64,000 nt of DNA from Planctomycetia bacterium. Its GTDB lineage: Bacteria > Planctomycetota > Planctomycetia > Pirellulales > Thermoguttaceae. Positions 17,226 to 25,053 of the stretch are shown one piece after another. A model generated the notes under the pieces. That model had not been told where the DNA came from, did not search any database, and saw only the letters and a program-made list of their open reading frames with translations. The stretch lies in assembly GCA_030537455.1 (NCBI GenBank), contig JAUNMR010000003.1, positions 109,232 to 173,231 on the forward strand. Direction: 5' to 3'. The translations under genes and the position numbers were made by a program. Position 1 is the stretch's first letter, and every line of letters starts with the position of its first letter.

Positions 17226-18359
17226 CTAGTCTTGCGCGTCTTCAAGGAGGATTTCACGAATCGCGTCCATTTCCTCGTCGGTAACGCCTGCGGACTTCAG
17301 ATAGGCTACGAATTTTTGACCGTAGGTTTCACCTTCGAATTCATCGAGCTTTTTGAGCAAACCTTGGAAGCCGTCCTGACCGATACGACGACTACCGATC
17401 GCGGAGAAGCTCGTCATTTCGTAATCGAAGAACATATCGCTATCGCTGACGCCGAGCACGGATTTCAGAGCGATAAGGGTCGTGCCGGTACGGTCCGCGC
17501 CGGCGACGCAGTGGATATAGATCGGGTAAGATTCACGTTGCGCAAAGACATGGAACATATTGCGGAACAGTTCTTTATTGCGATCGTTAAAGATAGCGCC
17601 GTAGTAGTTAATGGGGAAATTAATCCACTTGACGTTTTCACGTCCCAGCGGGGAGTAGTAGTTTTCGTCATTATCCCATTCGCCGGGGCCACGCAGTTCC
17701 AGATCCGTTTGAATGCCCATAAGATTGAGCATAATATCCTTTCCCTCCGCGGTAAGTTCGAACACGCGTCCTCCGTCGTTGTGCGGTTCCATTTCCGAAC
17801 CGCGAAAGACCAGACCCTGCTTCATACGCTTGCCATTAGCGGCTTTCCAACCGCCGGCGTCACGAACGTTGGTGATCGAAGGAACGTTGAACCAGCGTGG
17901 CAGGTCGAACGCGGTTTTAAAGGAGGCAACGTCGGAAACCGTTTGGGCGTCGCCTGACGTCGCCGTGACGCGCCAGTAGTAAGTCGTACCGATATTGAGG
18001 TTATAGATTTCGACTTCTTTTTGATCGCCGCAATCTTTGCAGCAGACGATCGCGTCGAACTCCGGAGAGGCTGAGACTTCTAGTTTATAGGCGGCGTCAG
18101 CGTCGACGCCATTCCATTTGAACGTCACAGGCTTGGGTTGTGAACAATCTTTCTTATCGCCTTTGAGTTCGACGGGGCGATAGCTGAGATCCCAGTCGCG
18201 CGCTTCGGGAGACTTGTATTTAGCGACTTCATCGGGGGTAAGGGAGCGTTCTTCGCCATTGATCGGCGCGAGCAGTTCGGGTCGGTCGGCGGCGTAACAC
18301 ACAGCGCTGGCCAGAGCGCTCAGCAACGCGGCAACGCAAAGCGTCAAGGATTTTTTCAT
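17226..18359 (-). CDS. Exported tyrosine-phosphatase-like protein with FN3-like domain
   Basis: 377 residues with a signal peptide (residues 1-24, ending VCYAA). Residues about 60-155 look like a fibronectin-type-III-like beta domain (TFKWNGVDADAAYKLEVS, TTYYWRVTATSG), with an unusual CCKDCG cluster. The C-terminal half matches the PTP/Y_phosphatase3 type: NVRDAGGWKAANGKRMKQGL and the P-loop HCVAGADRTGTT around residue 283, fitting C-x5-R. Predicted to hydrolyse phosphate monoesters, perhaps phosphoprotein or another phosphorylated substrate, outside the cytoplasm; substrate unknown. It follows a peptidase gene by 83 nt, possibly in one transcript. Confidence 0.82.
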   Translation of the reverse strand: MKKSLTLCVAALLSALASAVCYAADRPELLAPINGEERSLTPDEVAKYKSPEARDWDLSYRPVELKGDKKDCSQPKPVTFKWNGVDADAAYKLEVSASPEFDAIVCCKDCGDQKEVEIYNLNIGTTYYWRVTATSGDAQTVSDVASFKTAFDLPRWFNVPSITNVRDAGGWKAANGKRMKQGLVFRGSEMEPHNDGGRVFELTAEGKDIMLNLMGIQTDLELRGPGEWDNDENYYSPLGRENVKWINFPINYYGAIFNDRNKELFRNMFHVFAQRESYPIYIHCVAGADRTGTTLIALKSVLGVSDSDMFFDYEMTSFSAIGSRRIGQDGFQGLLKKLDEFEGETYGQKFVAYLKSAGVTDEEMDAIREILLEDAQD

Positions 18360-18442
18360 TATAAATCTCCAAAATAGAAAGAGGAACGGTGTAAAAATAC
18401 ACGTGAGTAAAAGGCGGCGCTTGAAAACGGGCGGGAAACGCT

Positions 18443-20086
18443 TTATTTAGAGGAGCGTTCGATTTTCACACGAACGTCGCCGCTATTTTGAGCGAGGTTA
18501 CGACTGGGAGCATTAACCTTCATCCAGAGAATGGCGTCGTATTCCGCGGTAAAGACGACGCTTGGCGAGTCGAAGTCGAGGGGGTCGAGCAAGGCGTCGA
18601 GCATGAGGTTATTGAGTCGCTTCGGTTGAGTCGGGGCTTGAGCGCGACGTGAACGCGAGACGGAACCATTGGACTGTTCCGAATCCTCATTAGTCGCGCG
18701 GGACGGCGTCGTCATAGCGGAGGAGTAAAAATCCTCGAAGGTCTGCTCTTGTGGCGCGGGCAGCGTGGCGAAGCATAGTCGTCCGAGGGGATGGTTATCG
18801 TAGTAAAAGAAGGTGGCGCCGGGCGCCTCAAAGGGCATGGCGCGCGAAGCTTGTTCGACGTAGAAGTCGTAACGACCGGAAGCGGTAAGACGATAGGTCG
18901 CTCCGGCATGGAGCGTCACACCGGAATTCTGCCAGCCACGGTTCGCCTGACAAGAGGCGACTTCTACGTTGGCGGACGTGTTCTCGGTGGGCGCGAGCGG
19001 CTCAAAAGCCAGGGCGCTGGCGGTGAAATCATAGCCGTAATCGAGCGTAGCGAGGTAGGCGCTCCACTGGAACTCAAGGCGTCCCCAGCGCGAGCCGATC
19101 GCGTCGATAAAGAGCTGATTCGGATGCGGTTCAAGCGCCCAGTAGGGCATGGTTTCAGCGATCGCGCGATAATCTTCGGTATTCAGAAGAAAGGCGACAA
19201 GCGCCCAGGACCAGGAGTAGGCGGAGACGTCGGCAAAATTTTTGGGTTGGAAGTTAAGGATCTCGCGAAGCGTCGGGGTTTGACCGGCGCGCACAAGTTC
19301 ACGGATCTGACGAAGCCGCGCAAAACCGGGCGTGAGTTTTTCCTCTTGGGGGAATTGTGCTAATTGCAAATTCTTGTGTTCACCGTTCCAGACGTGCGCG
19401 GCGACGTAATCGGCCATGCCTTCGGAGAACCATTGCGGATTAAGGTCGCCGAAGAGTTCGTGCATAATGGTGTGGGTCAGCTCGTGCAGTAGGAGAAAGC
19501 GCGTGTAGTAATTCTCGGTCTGCAGATTCGCAAAGATACGATCGCCGAGGGAGTAGCCGTGCAGAAAGTCGGGCGGACCGTCAAGCGCGCCGAGCGTGAC
19601 GAATTTCTGATAGTCGTGAATGAGGAACGCCTCCACACGCAACGTCGGCAGGCGCTCGAGCGTCAGGTCGAAGAATTCGAGAATTTTTGGGATTGCGGCG
19701 TTGAGCGCTTCGGGAATCTGCAGTAGTTCGTCGTCGAGATCGACGTCGGAGTAGAAGCAGACGCGACCGATTTCAATACGCGCAATACCGAGTCGTTCCA
19801 ATTGTTTAAGGTCAATCGGCTTGAAATCGGGCCAATTTTCGCGTCGTTTACGCGCTTGATCCAAGACGTCCTGTCGCAATTTAGGCGCCTGCTGAGCGTC
19901 GAACCAGGCGTTGACGTCTGTGGACGCTTGCGCCGAGCGCGTCGTGGACGTCGAATCCTGTGACTGCGCGCTCCCGGGGGCGCAAACATGCAGGAACAGA
20001 CAAAGAGTCGCCAGAGCGCTCAAGGGTAAGAATCGCGCCAAGTTGAGGCGGAGAAGTCGTGACATACCGTAACGCTGATGTTTCAT
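18443..20086 (-). CDS. Exported gluzincin-type metallopeptidase (peptidase MA-like)
   Basis: 547 residues with a signal-like N-terminus (hydrophobic LSALATLCLFLHVCAPGSAQ; cleavage near residue 42). The zinc motif HELTH lies at about residue 201-205, followed by FGDLNPQWFSEGMADYVAAH, where the Glu of SEG is the likely third ligand, as in gluzincins of the MA clan. A C-terminal beta-rich part (residues about 370-540) has a stretch resembling a carbohydrate- or ligand-binding domain (LHAGATYRLTASGRYDFYVE). The start could also be the Met at 20065. Substrate unknown; no strong ribosome-binding site. Confidence 0.75.
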   Translation of the reverse strand: MKHQRYGMSRLLRLNLARFLPLSALATLCLFLHVCAPGSAQSQDSTSTTRSAQASTDVNAWFDAQQAPKLRQDVLDQARKRRENWPDFKPIDLKQLERLGIARIEIGRVCFYSDVDLDDELLQIPEALNAAIPKILEFFDLTLERLPTLRVEAFLIHDYQKFVTLGALDGPPDFLHGYSLGDRIFANLQTENYYTRFLLLHELTHTIMHELFGDLNPQWFSEGMADYVAAHVWNGEHKNLQLAQFPQEEKLTPGFARLRQIRELVRAGQTPTLREILNFQPKNFADVSAYSWSWALVAFLLNTEDYRAIAETMPYWALEPHPNQLFIDAIGSRWGRLEFQWSAYLATLDYGYDFTASALAFEPLAPTENTSANVEVASCQANRGWQNSGVTLHAGATYRLTASGRYDFYVEQASRAMPFEAPGATFFYYDNHPLGRLCFATLPAPQEQTFEDFYSSAMTTPSRATNEDSEQSNGSVSRSRRAQAPTQPKRLNNLMLDALLDPLDFDSPSVVFTAEYDAILWMKVNAPSRNLAQNSGDVRVKIERSSK

Positions 20087-20497
20087 GGCGGCGTCTTATG
20101 AAGGTTTCGCAACGTCCAGTGGCGCCGCGGTGGAGAGGAACGCTATTGCGTTTGGATCGTTCTATTTGAAAGGGGATTTTACGCGCACAAGACGTTAAAA
20201 TCCAGCGCCTTTTTGTAAAAAGCGCGGAATTTCTGGGAAAAGAACGGGCGGCTACCCTACTCGCGCCCTCGGCGCTACTGGCGATATTCCCTCTTGCGTG
20301 ATTTGTGAAATATCTGTAGCGTTGCGACGAATAAGCGCTTTCGTTCGACGTTAGAAGCGTTGCGCACAGGGACAGAACCGTCTGCGCACGCGGCGTCAAC
20401 GCGCGCCGACGCACGCAGTTCAAGGAGGACTTCACGTGCGTGTGACGCGGCGCTTACGAAGGAACAACAGCGCCTTGTCAGCGATAAGGATTGGAAT
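20087..20497. other. Divergent intergenic region (411 nt)
   Basis: Between the peptidase gene (minus) and the TPR lipoprotein (plus). The TPR reading frame is open from 20360 but without a good start before 20498. GC-rich repeats of gcgc type occur, but no convincing promoter pair or hairpin was found. Confidence 0.45.
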
Positions 20498-21913
20498 ATG
20501 ACAATTGCCAGAGGTCAACGCGCGCACAATGACCAAACGTGCGGTCGGTTCACGCAAGCGCAAACGGCTGTCTTCGCGCTCATGCTTGCGTGCATACCAC
20601 TGGGAACATTATGTGGCTGCGCCTCAACGAACGGAACTGCAACGGCGCGCAACGCGCAGGGCGTGGAATATTTCTCCTCCGGTCAATATGACGAGGCAAT
20701 CACGCTTTTTCAAGATTCTCTCGACGACAATCCCAACTCTGCGGAGACCTACTATAATCTCGGTTCCGCTTACCAGCGCAAAGCCATGGAGACCGGCGAC
20801 GCCAAACTTTTAGCGCAGGCAGAAGACGCCTACTGGACCGCATTGGAACTATCGCCCGCGCCGGAAACTATCGTATGCTGTTACCGTGGAATCGCGACCT
20901 CCGCAATGGCGCAAGGCGAGGCAAACGAGGCGTTGCAAATTCTGGAAGAATGGAGGGATCGCAATCCGAATTCGATCGAGCCGAAGTTAGAAATCGCCTA
21001 TCTTCTGGAGGCGCAAGATCGTGACGACGACGCCTATGCCATTCTCAAAGACGTCGCGGAGGAAGCGCCGGACGACTATCGTGCGTTTTACAAAATGGGC
21101 GCGCTGTCCGAACGTGCGGGCGACCTGTCAGACGCGGTGGAAAACGCCAGTATTGCCAAACGTTTGAACCCCAACGACGCAACCGTGGCGCAACGCGCCA
21201 ACCTTTTGGAAGCGCAATACGCCGCGCAACAGCGCAAGAGTCAATCTGAGAAACATTCGGAGGAAACGCTCTCGGAAAGCGCCGTCATCGCTGACGCCAC
21301 CGCCACGCAGACCGCGCGCGTGCCCTCCACCTCCGCACAAACCGAACAGCCGCTCAACCAAGATCCGCCGGTGGAAATGGTACTGCCGACCGACGAGACA
21401 GAGCAAAACGAAACTCCGATTCAGAACCAGGGCGCCCAGTCGACGCAACTGGGCTTTAGCGAACCGATCGCTTTTTCTAGTCAGGAGGCGTCCGCGAGAA
21501 TAACGTCGACGCAAAGAGAACGCCAAGCGGTACAGCGCGGCGCTGTCTTGCAGAGCGACAATGACGTCAAATGGATCGTCAATCAAGAGGCGATGAAGCA
21601 AACCGGTACGATCGCACAAACCTCCGCGACGATTCCCTCAAGCGACAGTAGCGCCACGGGCGTTAATCAACCGGTCTTTACCGCGCCGGACGTCGCGACC
21701 ACGACAGGCGTTACAGTCGCGGCCGCCGCAACCGCGTCAAACGCGACGACGACCACAAGCGCAGAAACTGCGAACCTCGCTCAAGCGCAAGAGGCGCCAA
21801 GCGCGCCCGCTACGTCGTTAAGTCAGTCCAAGGCCAAGACGACGAGAATGATACGCGCGCGACCGAGTTTGCACACCGGTCCGCCCAATATTCAGGCTGG
21901 AAACTTCTTCTAA
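20498..21913 (+). CDS. TPR-repeat lipoprotein
   Basis: 471 residues. The start is supported by AAGGA 7 nt upstream of the ATG. The N-terminal hydrophobic segment with lipobox-like LCGC (Cys41) suggests a lipid-anchored exported protein. Residues about 50-250 hold TPR-like repeats, for example AQGVEYFSSGQYDEAITLFQ, NPNSAETYYNLGSAYQR and the DYRAFYKMGALSERAG unit. The rest is low-complexity, rich in Thr, Ala, Ser and Gln, ending in a basic segment. Role unknown, probably scaffolding. It is a lone gene between divergent and downstream genes. Confidence 0.75.
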   Translation: MTIARGQRAHNDQTCGRFTQAQTAVFALMLACIPLGTLCGCASTNGTATARNAQGVEYFSSGQYDEAITLFQDSLDDNPNSAETYYNLGSAYQRKAMETGDAKLLAQAEDAYWTALELSPAPETIVCCYRGIATSAMAQGEANEALQILEEWRDRNPNSIEPKLEIAYLLEAQDRDDDAYAILKDVAEEAPDDYRAFYKMGALSERAGDLSDAVENASIAKRLNPNDATVAQRANLLEAQYAAQQRKSQSEKHSEETLSESAVIADATATQTARVPSTSAQTEQPLNQDPPVEMVLPTDETEQNETPIQNQGAQSTQLGFSEPIAFSSQEASARITSTQRERQAVQRGAVLQSDNDVKWIVNQEAMKQTGTIAQTSATIPSSDSSATGVNQPVFTAPDVATTTGVTVAAAATASNATTTTSAETANLAQAQEAPSAPATSLSQSKAKTTRMIRARPSLHTGPPNIQAGNFF

Positions 21914-21959
21914 AACACGACGGCGGCTAGAGATCTTAATTTCGCAATATTGCTATTGT

Positions 21960-21978
21960 GTCTTTTTAAAAAAAAGAC
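21960..21978 (+). other. AT-rich inverted repeat
   Basis: GTCTTTTT and AAAAAGAC with a 3-nt loop, 47 nt after the TPR gene. It is too weak and lacks a T-tract of its own, but may act as a poor terminator or as a binding site. Confidence 0.3.
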
Positions 21979-22053
21979 TAGTTTAATTAGCGTCTTGTGA
22001 CGCCGTTTACGCGTCATGTGTCCGAAATAACCATCAGTACAGGAGTTAGTATC

Positions 22054-22608
22054 GTGTTCGACGATTCAGCGCCTACCATTTTGAACTTTACGCGCCAGAC
22101 CACGGATTTACGTCATGTGGACGTTCAAGCGGCGACGTGTCGTCGACTCTTTCCAAGCGATATTAATAACTCTATCATGGCGATCGAAAACGCCTCATTT
22201 GAGTATCCCTGGATTCGCGAGGACTTCGAATACTGCCTTAAGTACGACCGGTGCGAGGGGCTACTAGCGGAATACAACGACCAGCCGGTCGGATACATGA
22301 TCTATGAGATGCGCCGACGCGCCGTGAATTTACTCACCTACGCCGTGGCGCCTCATGTGCGTCGTCGTGGCTTGGCTACGATCATGTTTCATCGTCTTTT
22401 CGACAAAATCGACGCGCAACGTCCGGAAGTCGTGTGCATTGTACGCGAAAGCAACGTTGAGGCGCAGCAGTTTCTCAATTCACTGGGATTTGAAACCCTA
22501 TGGGTCGCGCGTGGATTCTACAGCGAAACGCTCGAAGACGCATACCGCATGACCTATCGTCCGAACCTACCGGCGCTCATGGCTAGTCGTATGCGTCGAA
22601 TCGCTTAA
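22054..22608 (+). CDS. GNAT family N-acetyltransferase, RimI-like
   Basis: 184 residues. The start chosen is GTG at 22054, as AGGAG precedes it by 8 nt; a GTG at 21997 has no such site. The GNAT core is clear: motif B-like YMIYEMRRRAVNLLTYAVAP, motif A VRRRGLATIMFHRLFD with the R/Q-x-x-G-x-G/A acetyl-CoA pyrophosphate loop (RRRGLA), then VRESNVEAQQFLNSLGFETL and a C-terminal WVARGFYSETLEDAYRM. This resembles RimI, which acetylates the N-terminus of ribosomal protein S18. Substrate specificity is not proved. A terminator follows at 22649-22679. Confidence 0.82.
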   Translation: MFDDSAPTILNFTRQTTDLRHVDVQAATCRRLFPSDINNSIMAIENASFEYPWIREDFEYCLKYDRCEGLLAEYNDQPVGYMIYEMRRRAVNLLTYAVAPHVRRRGLATIMFHRLFDKIDAQRPEVVCIVRESNVEAQQFLNSLGFETLWVARGFYSETLEDAYRMTYRPNLPALMASRMRRIA

Positions 22609-22648
22609 CGCGTAAACGTCAGAATAAACGATTAAATCAACGCGAAAC

Positions 22649-22679
22649 GTCAAGGGAGTAATACCTTGACTTTTTTTTT
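22649..22679 (+). terminator. Rho-independent terminator after GNAT gene
   Basis: GTCAAGG (22649-22655) pairs with CCTTGAC (22664-22670) around an 8-nt loop, followed by nine T residues. Plus-strand orientation, 40 nt after the acetyltransferase stop. Confidence 0.85.
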
Positions 22680-22879
22680 ATTCTTTGAAACCCAACGCGT
22701 GGTTTAAGAGGCGTTCGCGCCATAAATGGCACAAGCGTCAAGAGGTTTTATCGCAACGAGTCGTTCAGTTCTGCACACGAGGCGTAAAACAACTTGACTT
22801 AGCCGTCGAGTCTGAGGATAATAAGGGGCACAAGAGTGGCGCTTACTTCATCACCCTGGATAGAGAGCGAGTGAACAAC

Positions 22880-24121
22880 ATGAAACATCAACTTCCTCAC
22901 AGACTAGTCGTCGTTACGACGCTCATGACGCTGGGCGCGACGGCTATGCTCCTTGCGAACATTACGAAGACCTCGCGCGTTCAAGGGGCTGAACCGCAGG
23001 ATAAGATCGAGGTTGTCTCGTACTACTTCGGTAATTACCACTTAGACAAACGCAACGAGGCGCGCCTCGGCAAAGGCTGGACAGAATGGAAGCTCAGTAA
23101 AGAGGCGAAGCCGCGCTTTGAGGGGCATCAACAGCCTAAGGTTCCGCTTTGGGGCTACACAGACGAAGCGAATCCCAAGGACATGGCGCAAAAGATCGAC
23201 GCAGCCGCGGAATATGGCGTCGACGTTTTCCTATTCGACTGGTACTACTACGACGACGGACCCTTCCTTGAACGTACGATCGACGACGGGTTCCTTCACG
23301 CTCCCAATCGCGACAAGATCAAATTCGCGCTCATGTGGGCCAACCACGACTGGGTCGAAATCTTCCCGAAACACAAAGATATCCCAAGCGCGTTGATTTA
23401 CCCAGGAAAGGTCACGCCAGAAACTTTTGACAAGATTTGCGACCTGGTCATTGAACAGTATTTCAAACAGGATAATTACTGGAAAATCAACGGCGCGCCA
23501 TACTTCTCTGTCTACGAACTCACCAAGTTTTGTGAAAGCTTTGGTTCCTACGAAGCGACGCGTCAGGCGATCAATCGTTTCCGCGAAAAGACCAAAGCGG
23601 CCGGATTCCCCGACTTGCATATTAACGCGGTCTACTGGGGACGTCCGAATATTCCGGGAGAACAAACGGTCGACGATCCCGTTAAATTCATCGAAGGACT
23701 AGGTTTTGACTCGGTGACCTCTTACGTTTGGATCCATCACGTGCCGCTCAACGAGCGTGAAACCGACTTCAACTGGGTGCGCGATGAATACTTCAAGCAT
23801 TGGGACAGAGCTCGCGCTAGCTTTTCGATTCCCTACATTCCGAACGTCTCCATGGGTTGGGACTCAAGTCCGCGCGCGTGTCAAGACGATCCGTTCGGGA
23901 ATTTCGGATACCCCTTCACCAATATCATTAGCAACAATACGCCAGAGAATTTCAAGACGGCTCTACAAATGGCAAAGGATAAAATCCTCGCCGACCCCGA
24001 CGCTCCAAGAATTCTCAATATTAACTGCTGGAACGAATGGACCGAAGGCAGTTACCTCGAGCCCGACACAATCAATGGATACAAGTACCTCGAGGCGGTT
24101 CGCGACGTCCTAAAAGACTGA
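22880..24121 (+). CDS. Exported WbsX/GH99-like glycan protein
   Basis: 413 residues from the ATG at 22880. The open frame extends upstream to 22685, but this part is basic and unlike a signal. The preferred start gives a signal-like segment LVVVTTLMTLGATAMLLA. The rest resembles the WbsX family, related to glycoside hydrolase family 99: VSYYFGNYHLDKRNEARLGK, DVFLFDWYYYDDGPFLER, ALMWANHDW and the terminal NCWNEWTEGSYLEPD motif near residue 383. WbsX proteins are annotated as glycosyltransferases in surface-glycan clusters, while GH99 are endo-mannosidases; here an exported hydrolase is plausible. Function is inferred from family only. Confidence 0.78.
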   Translation: MKHQLPHRLVVVTTLMTLGATAMLLANITKTSRVQGAEPQDKIEVVSYYFGNYHLDKRNEARLGKGWTEWKLSKEAKPRFEGHQQPKVPLWGYTDEANPKDMAQKIDAAAEYGVDVFLFDWYYYDDGPFLERTIDDGFLHAPNRDKIKFALMWANHDWVEIFPKHKDIPSALIYPGKVTPETFDKICDLVIEQYFKQDNYWKINGAPYFSVYELTKFCESFGSYEATRQAINRFREKTKAAGFPDLHINAVYWGRPNIPGEQTVDDPVKFIEGLGFDSVTSYVWIHHVPLNERETDFNWVRDEYFKHWDRARASFSIPYIPNVSMGWDSSPRACQDDPFGNFGYPFTNIISNNTPENFKTALQMAKDKILADPDAPRILNINCWNEWTEGSYLEPDTINGYKYLEAVRDVLKD

Positions 24122-24497
24122 CGCGCGCCTCCCCCGTGTCACGATAACCACGCGGCGTTCTGACGATTAACCTCCTCAGTGCGCCGCGCTTGCGTTTAGC
24201 TAACCCCAGAGGAGTGACATATTCAGGGTTGTTTTCTATTCGCGAGGTAGGTTTTATCTCTTAACACAGTTCGCTATTCTTTTCAAAACTGTATCAAAAC
24301 ACAACGCAAAAAGTTTGTCGACGACGTGGTTTCTTTCTTGCTTTTTATAGAAAAAACGTGCTTTTATGCTTAGAATAGACTCTTTGACCTTGCCAAGAAG
24401 TTTAATTAATATATTATAGAAGAGAGTCGGTGGGCGTCGTGCGCCGCTATCGACTGATTCGCATTATAAGAGCGCGCGCGTAGTAGAAAGTTTAAAA
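24122..24497. other. Intergenic region before yajC (376 nt)
   Basis: No gene seen. It contains a strong candidate promoter for yajC-secDF at 24384-24412; the stretch 24340-24420 is AT-rich. A terminator after the WbsX-like gene was not identified. Confidence 0.5.
24384..24412 (+). promoter_or_regulatory. Candidate promoter of yajC-secDF
   Basis: TTGACC (24384-24389), 17-nt spacer and TAATAT (24407-24412), in an AT-rich context, with a predicted start about 80 nt before yajC. Good match to sigma-70 consensus. Confidence 0.65.
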
Positions 24498-24890
24498 ATG
24501 AACGTGATTCTCACGAGCGAGTTATTGCAGCGACTTTGCCTCTTGGGGCAGGAGTCCACGACCACTACGCCCGCTGGAAGCGGTCCTTGGAATGCGGTCG
24601 TTATGATTTTCGTCATACTGATCGGGCTATTCTTACTGATCATTCTTCCGAATCGTTCACGCGAGAAGCAGGCGAAAAAGCTCCTCGATTCCCTTAAGGT
24701 CAATGACAAAGTTCTCACGACCGGCGGAATTATTGGCGAGGTCTATTCGATCAAACGCGACGAGGGCGAGGTCGTCTTGCGCGTGGACGACAATGTCAAG
24801 ATTCGTTTCGCCATTAGCGCTATCTACTTTGTTTTCAACAAAGAAGCGGCGGAACAAGCGTCCAAAGAGACAAAGAATAAAAAGTCGTAA
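24498..24890 (+). CDS. yajC: Preprotein translocase subunit YajC
   Basis: Single-pass inner membrane protein that associates with SecDF. 130 residues: an N-terminal Gln/Thr/Pro-rich stretch of about 30, one membrane segment near residues 34-52 (VVMIFVILIGLFLLIILPNR), then the YajC cytoplasmic domain with the characteristic KKLLDSLKVNDKVLTTGGII, GEVYSIKRDEGEVVLRVDDN and VKIRFAISAIYFV, ending in a Lys-rich tail. The N-terminus is longer than in E. coli YajC (110). Gene order yajC-secDF is common. Confidence 0.95.
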   Translation: MNVILTSELLQRLCLLGQESTTTTPAGSGPWNAVVMIFVILIGLFLLIILPNRSREKQAKKLLDSLKVNDKVLTTGGIIGEVYSIKRDEGEVVLRVDDNVKIRFAISAIYFVFNKEAAEQASKETKNKKS

Positions 24891-25053
24891 CATTACGCCT
24901 GGCGTCGGTTACGACCTGCTCTTTTAAGCATATATCAACCGTAGCGTTTTTCCGTGATAAAAACGTGAAGTTCGTTAGAGCAGTGCGAAGTGGGAACGCG
25001 TGCGCGTGTTCTCCTCGCTTGCTGAAACCTAGATTATACACTAACCTAACACA

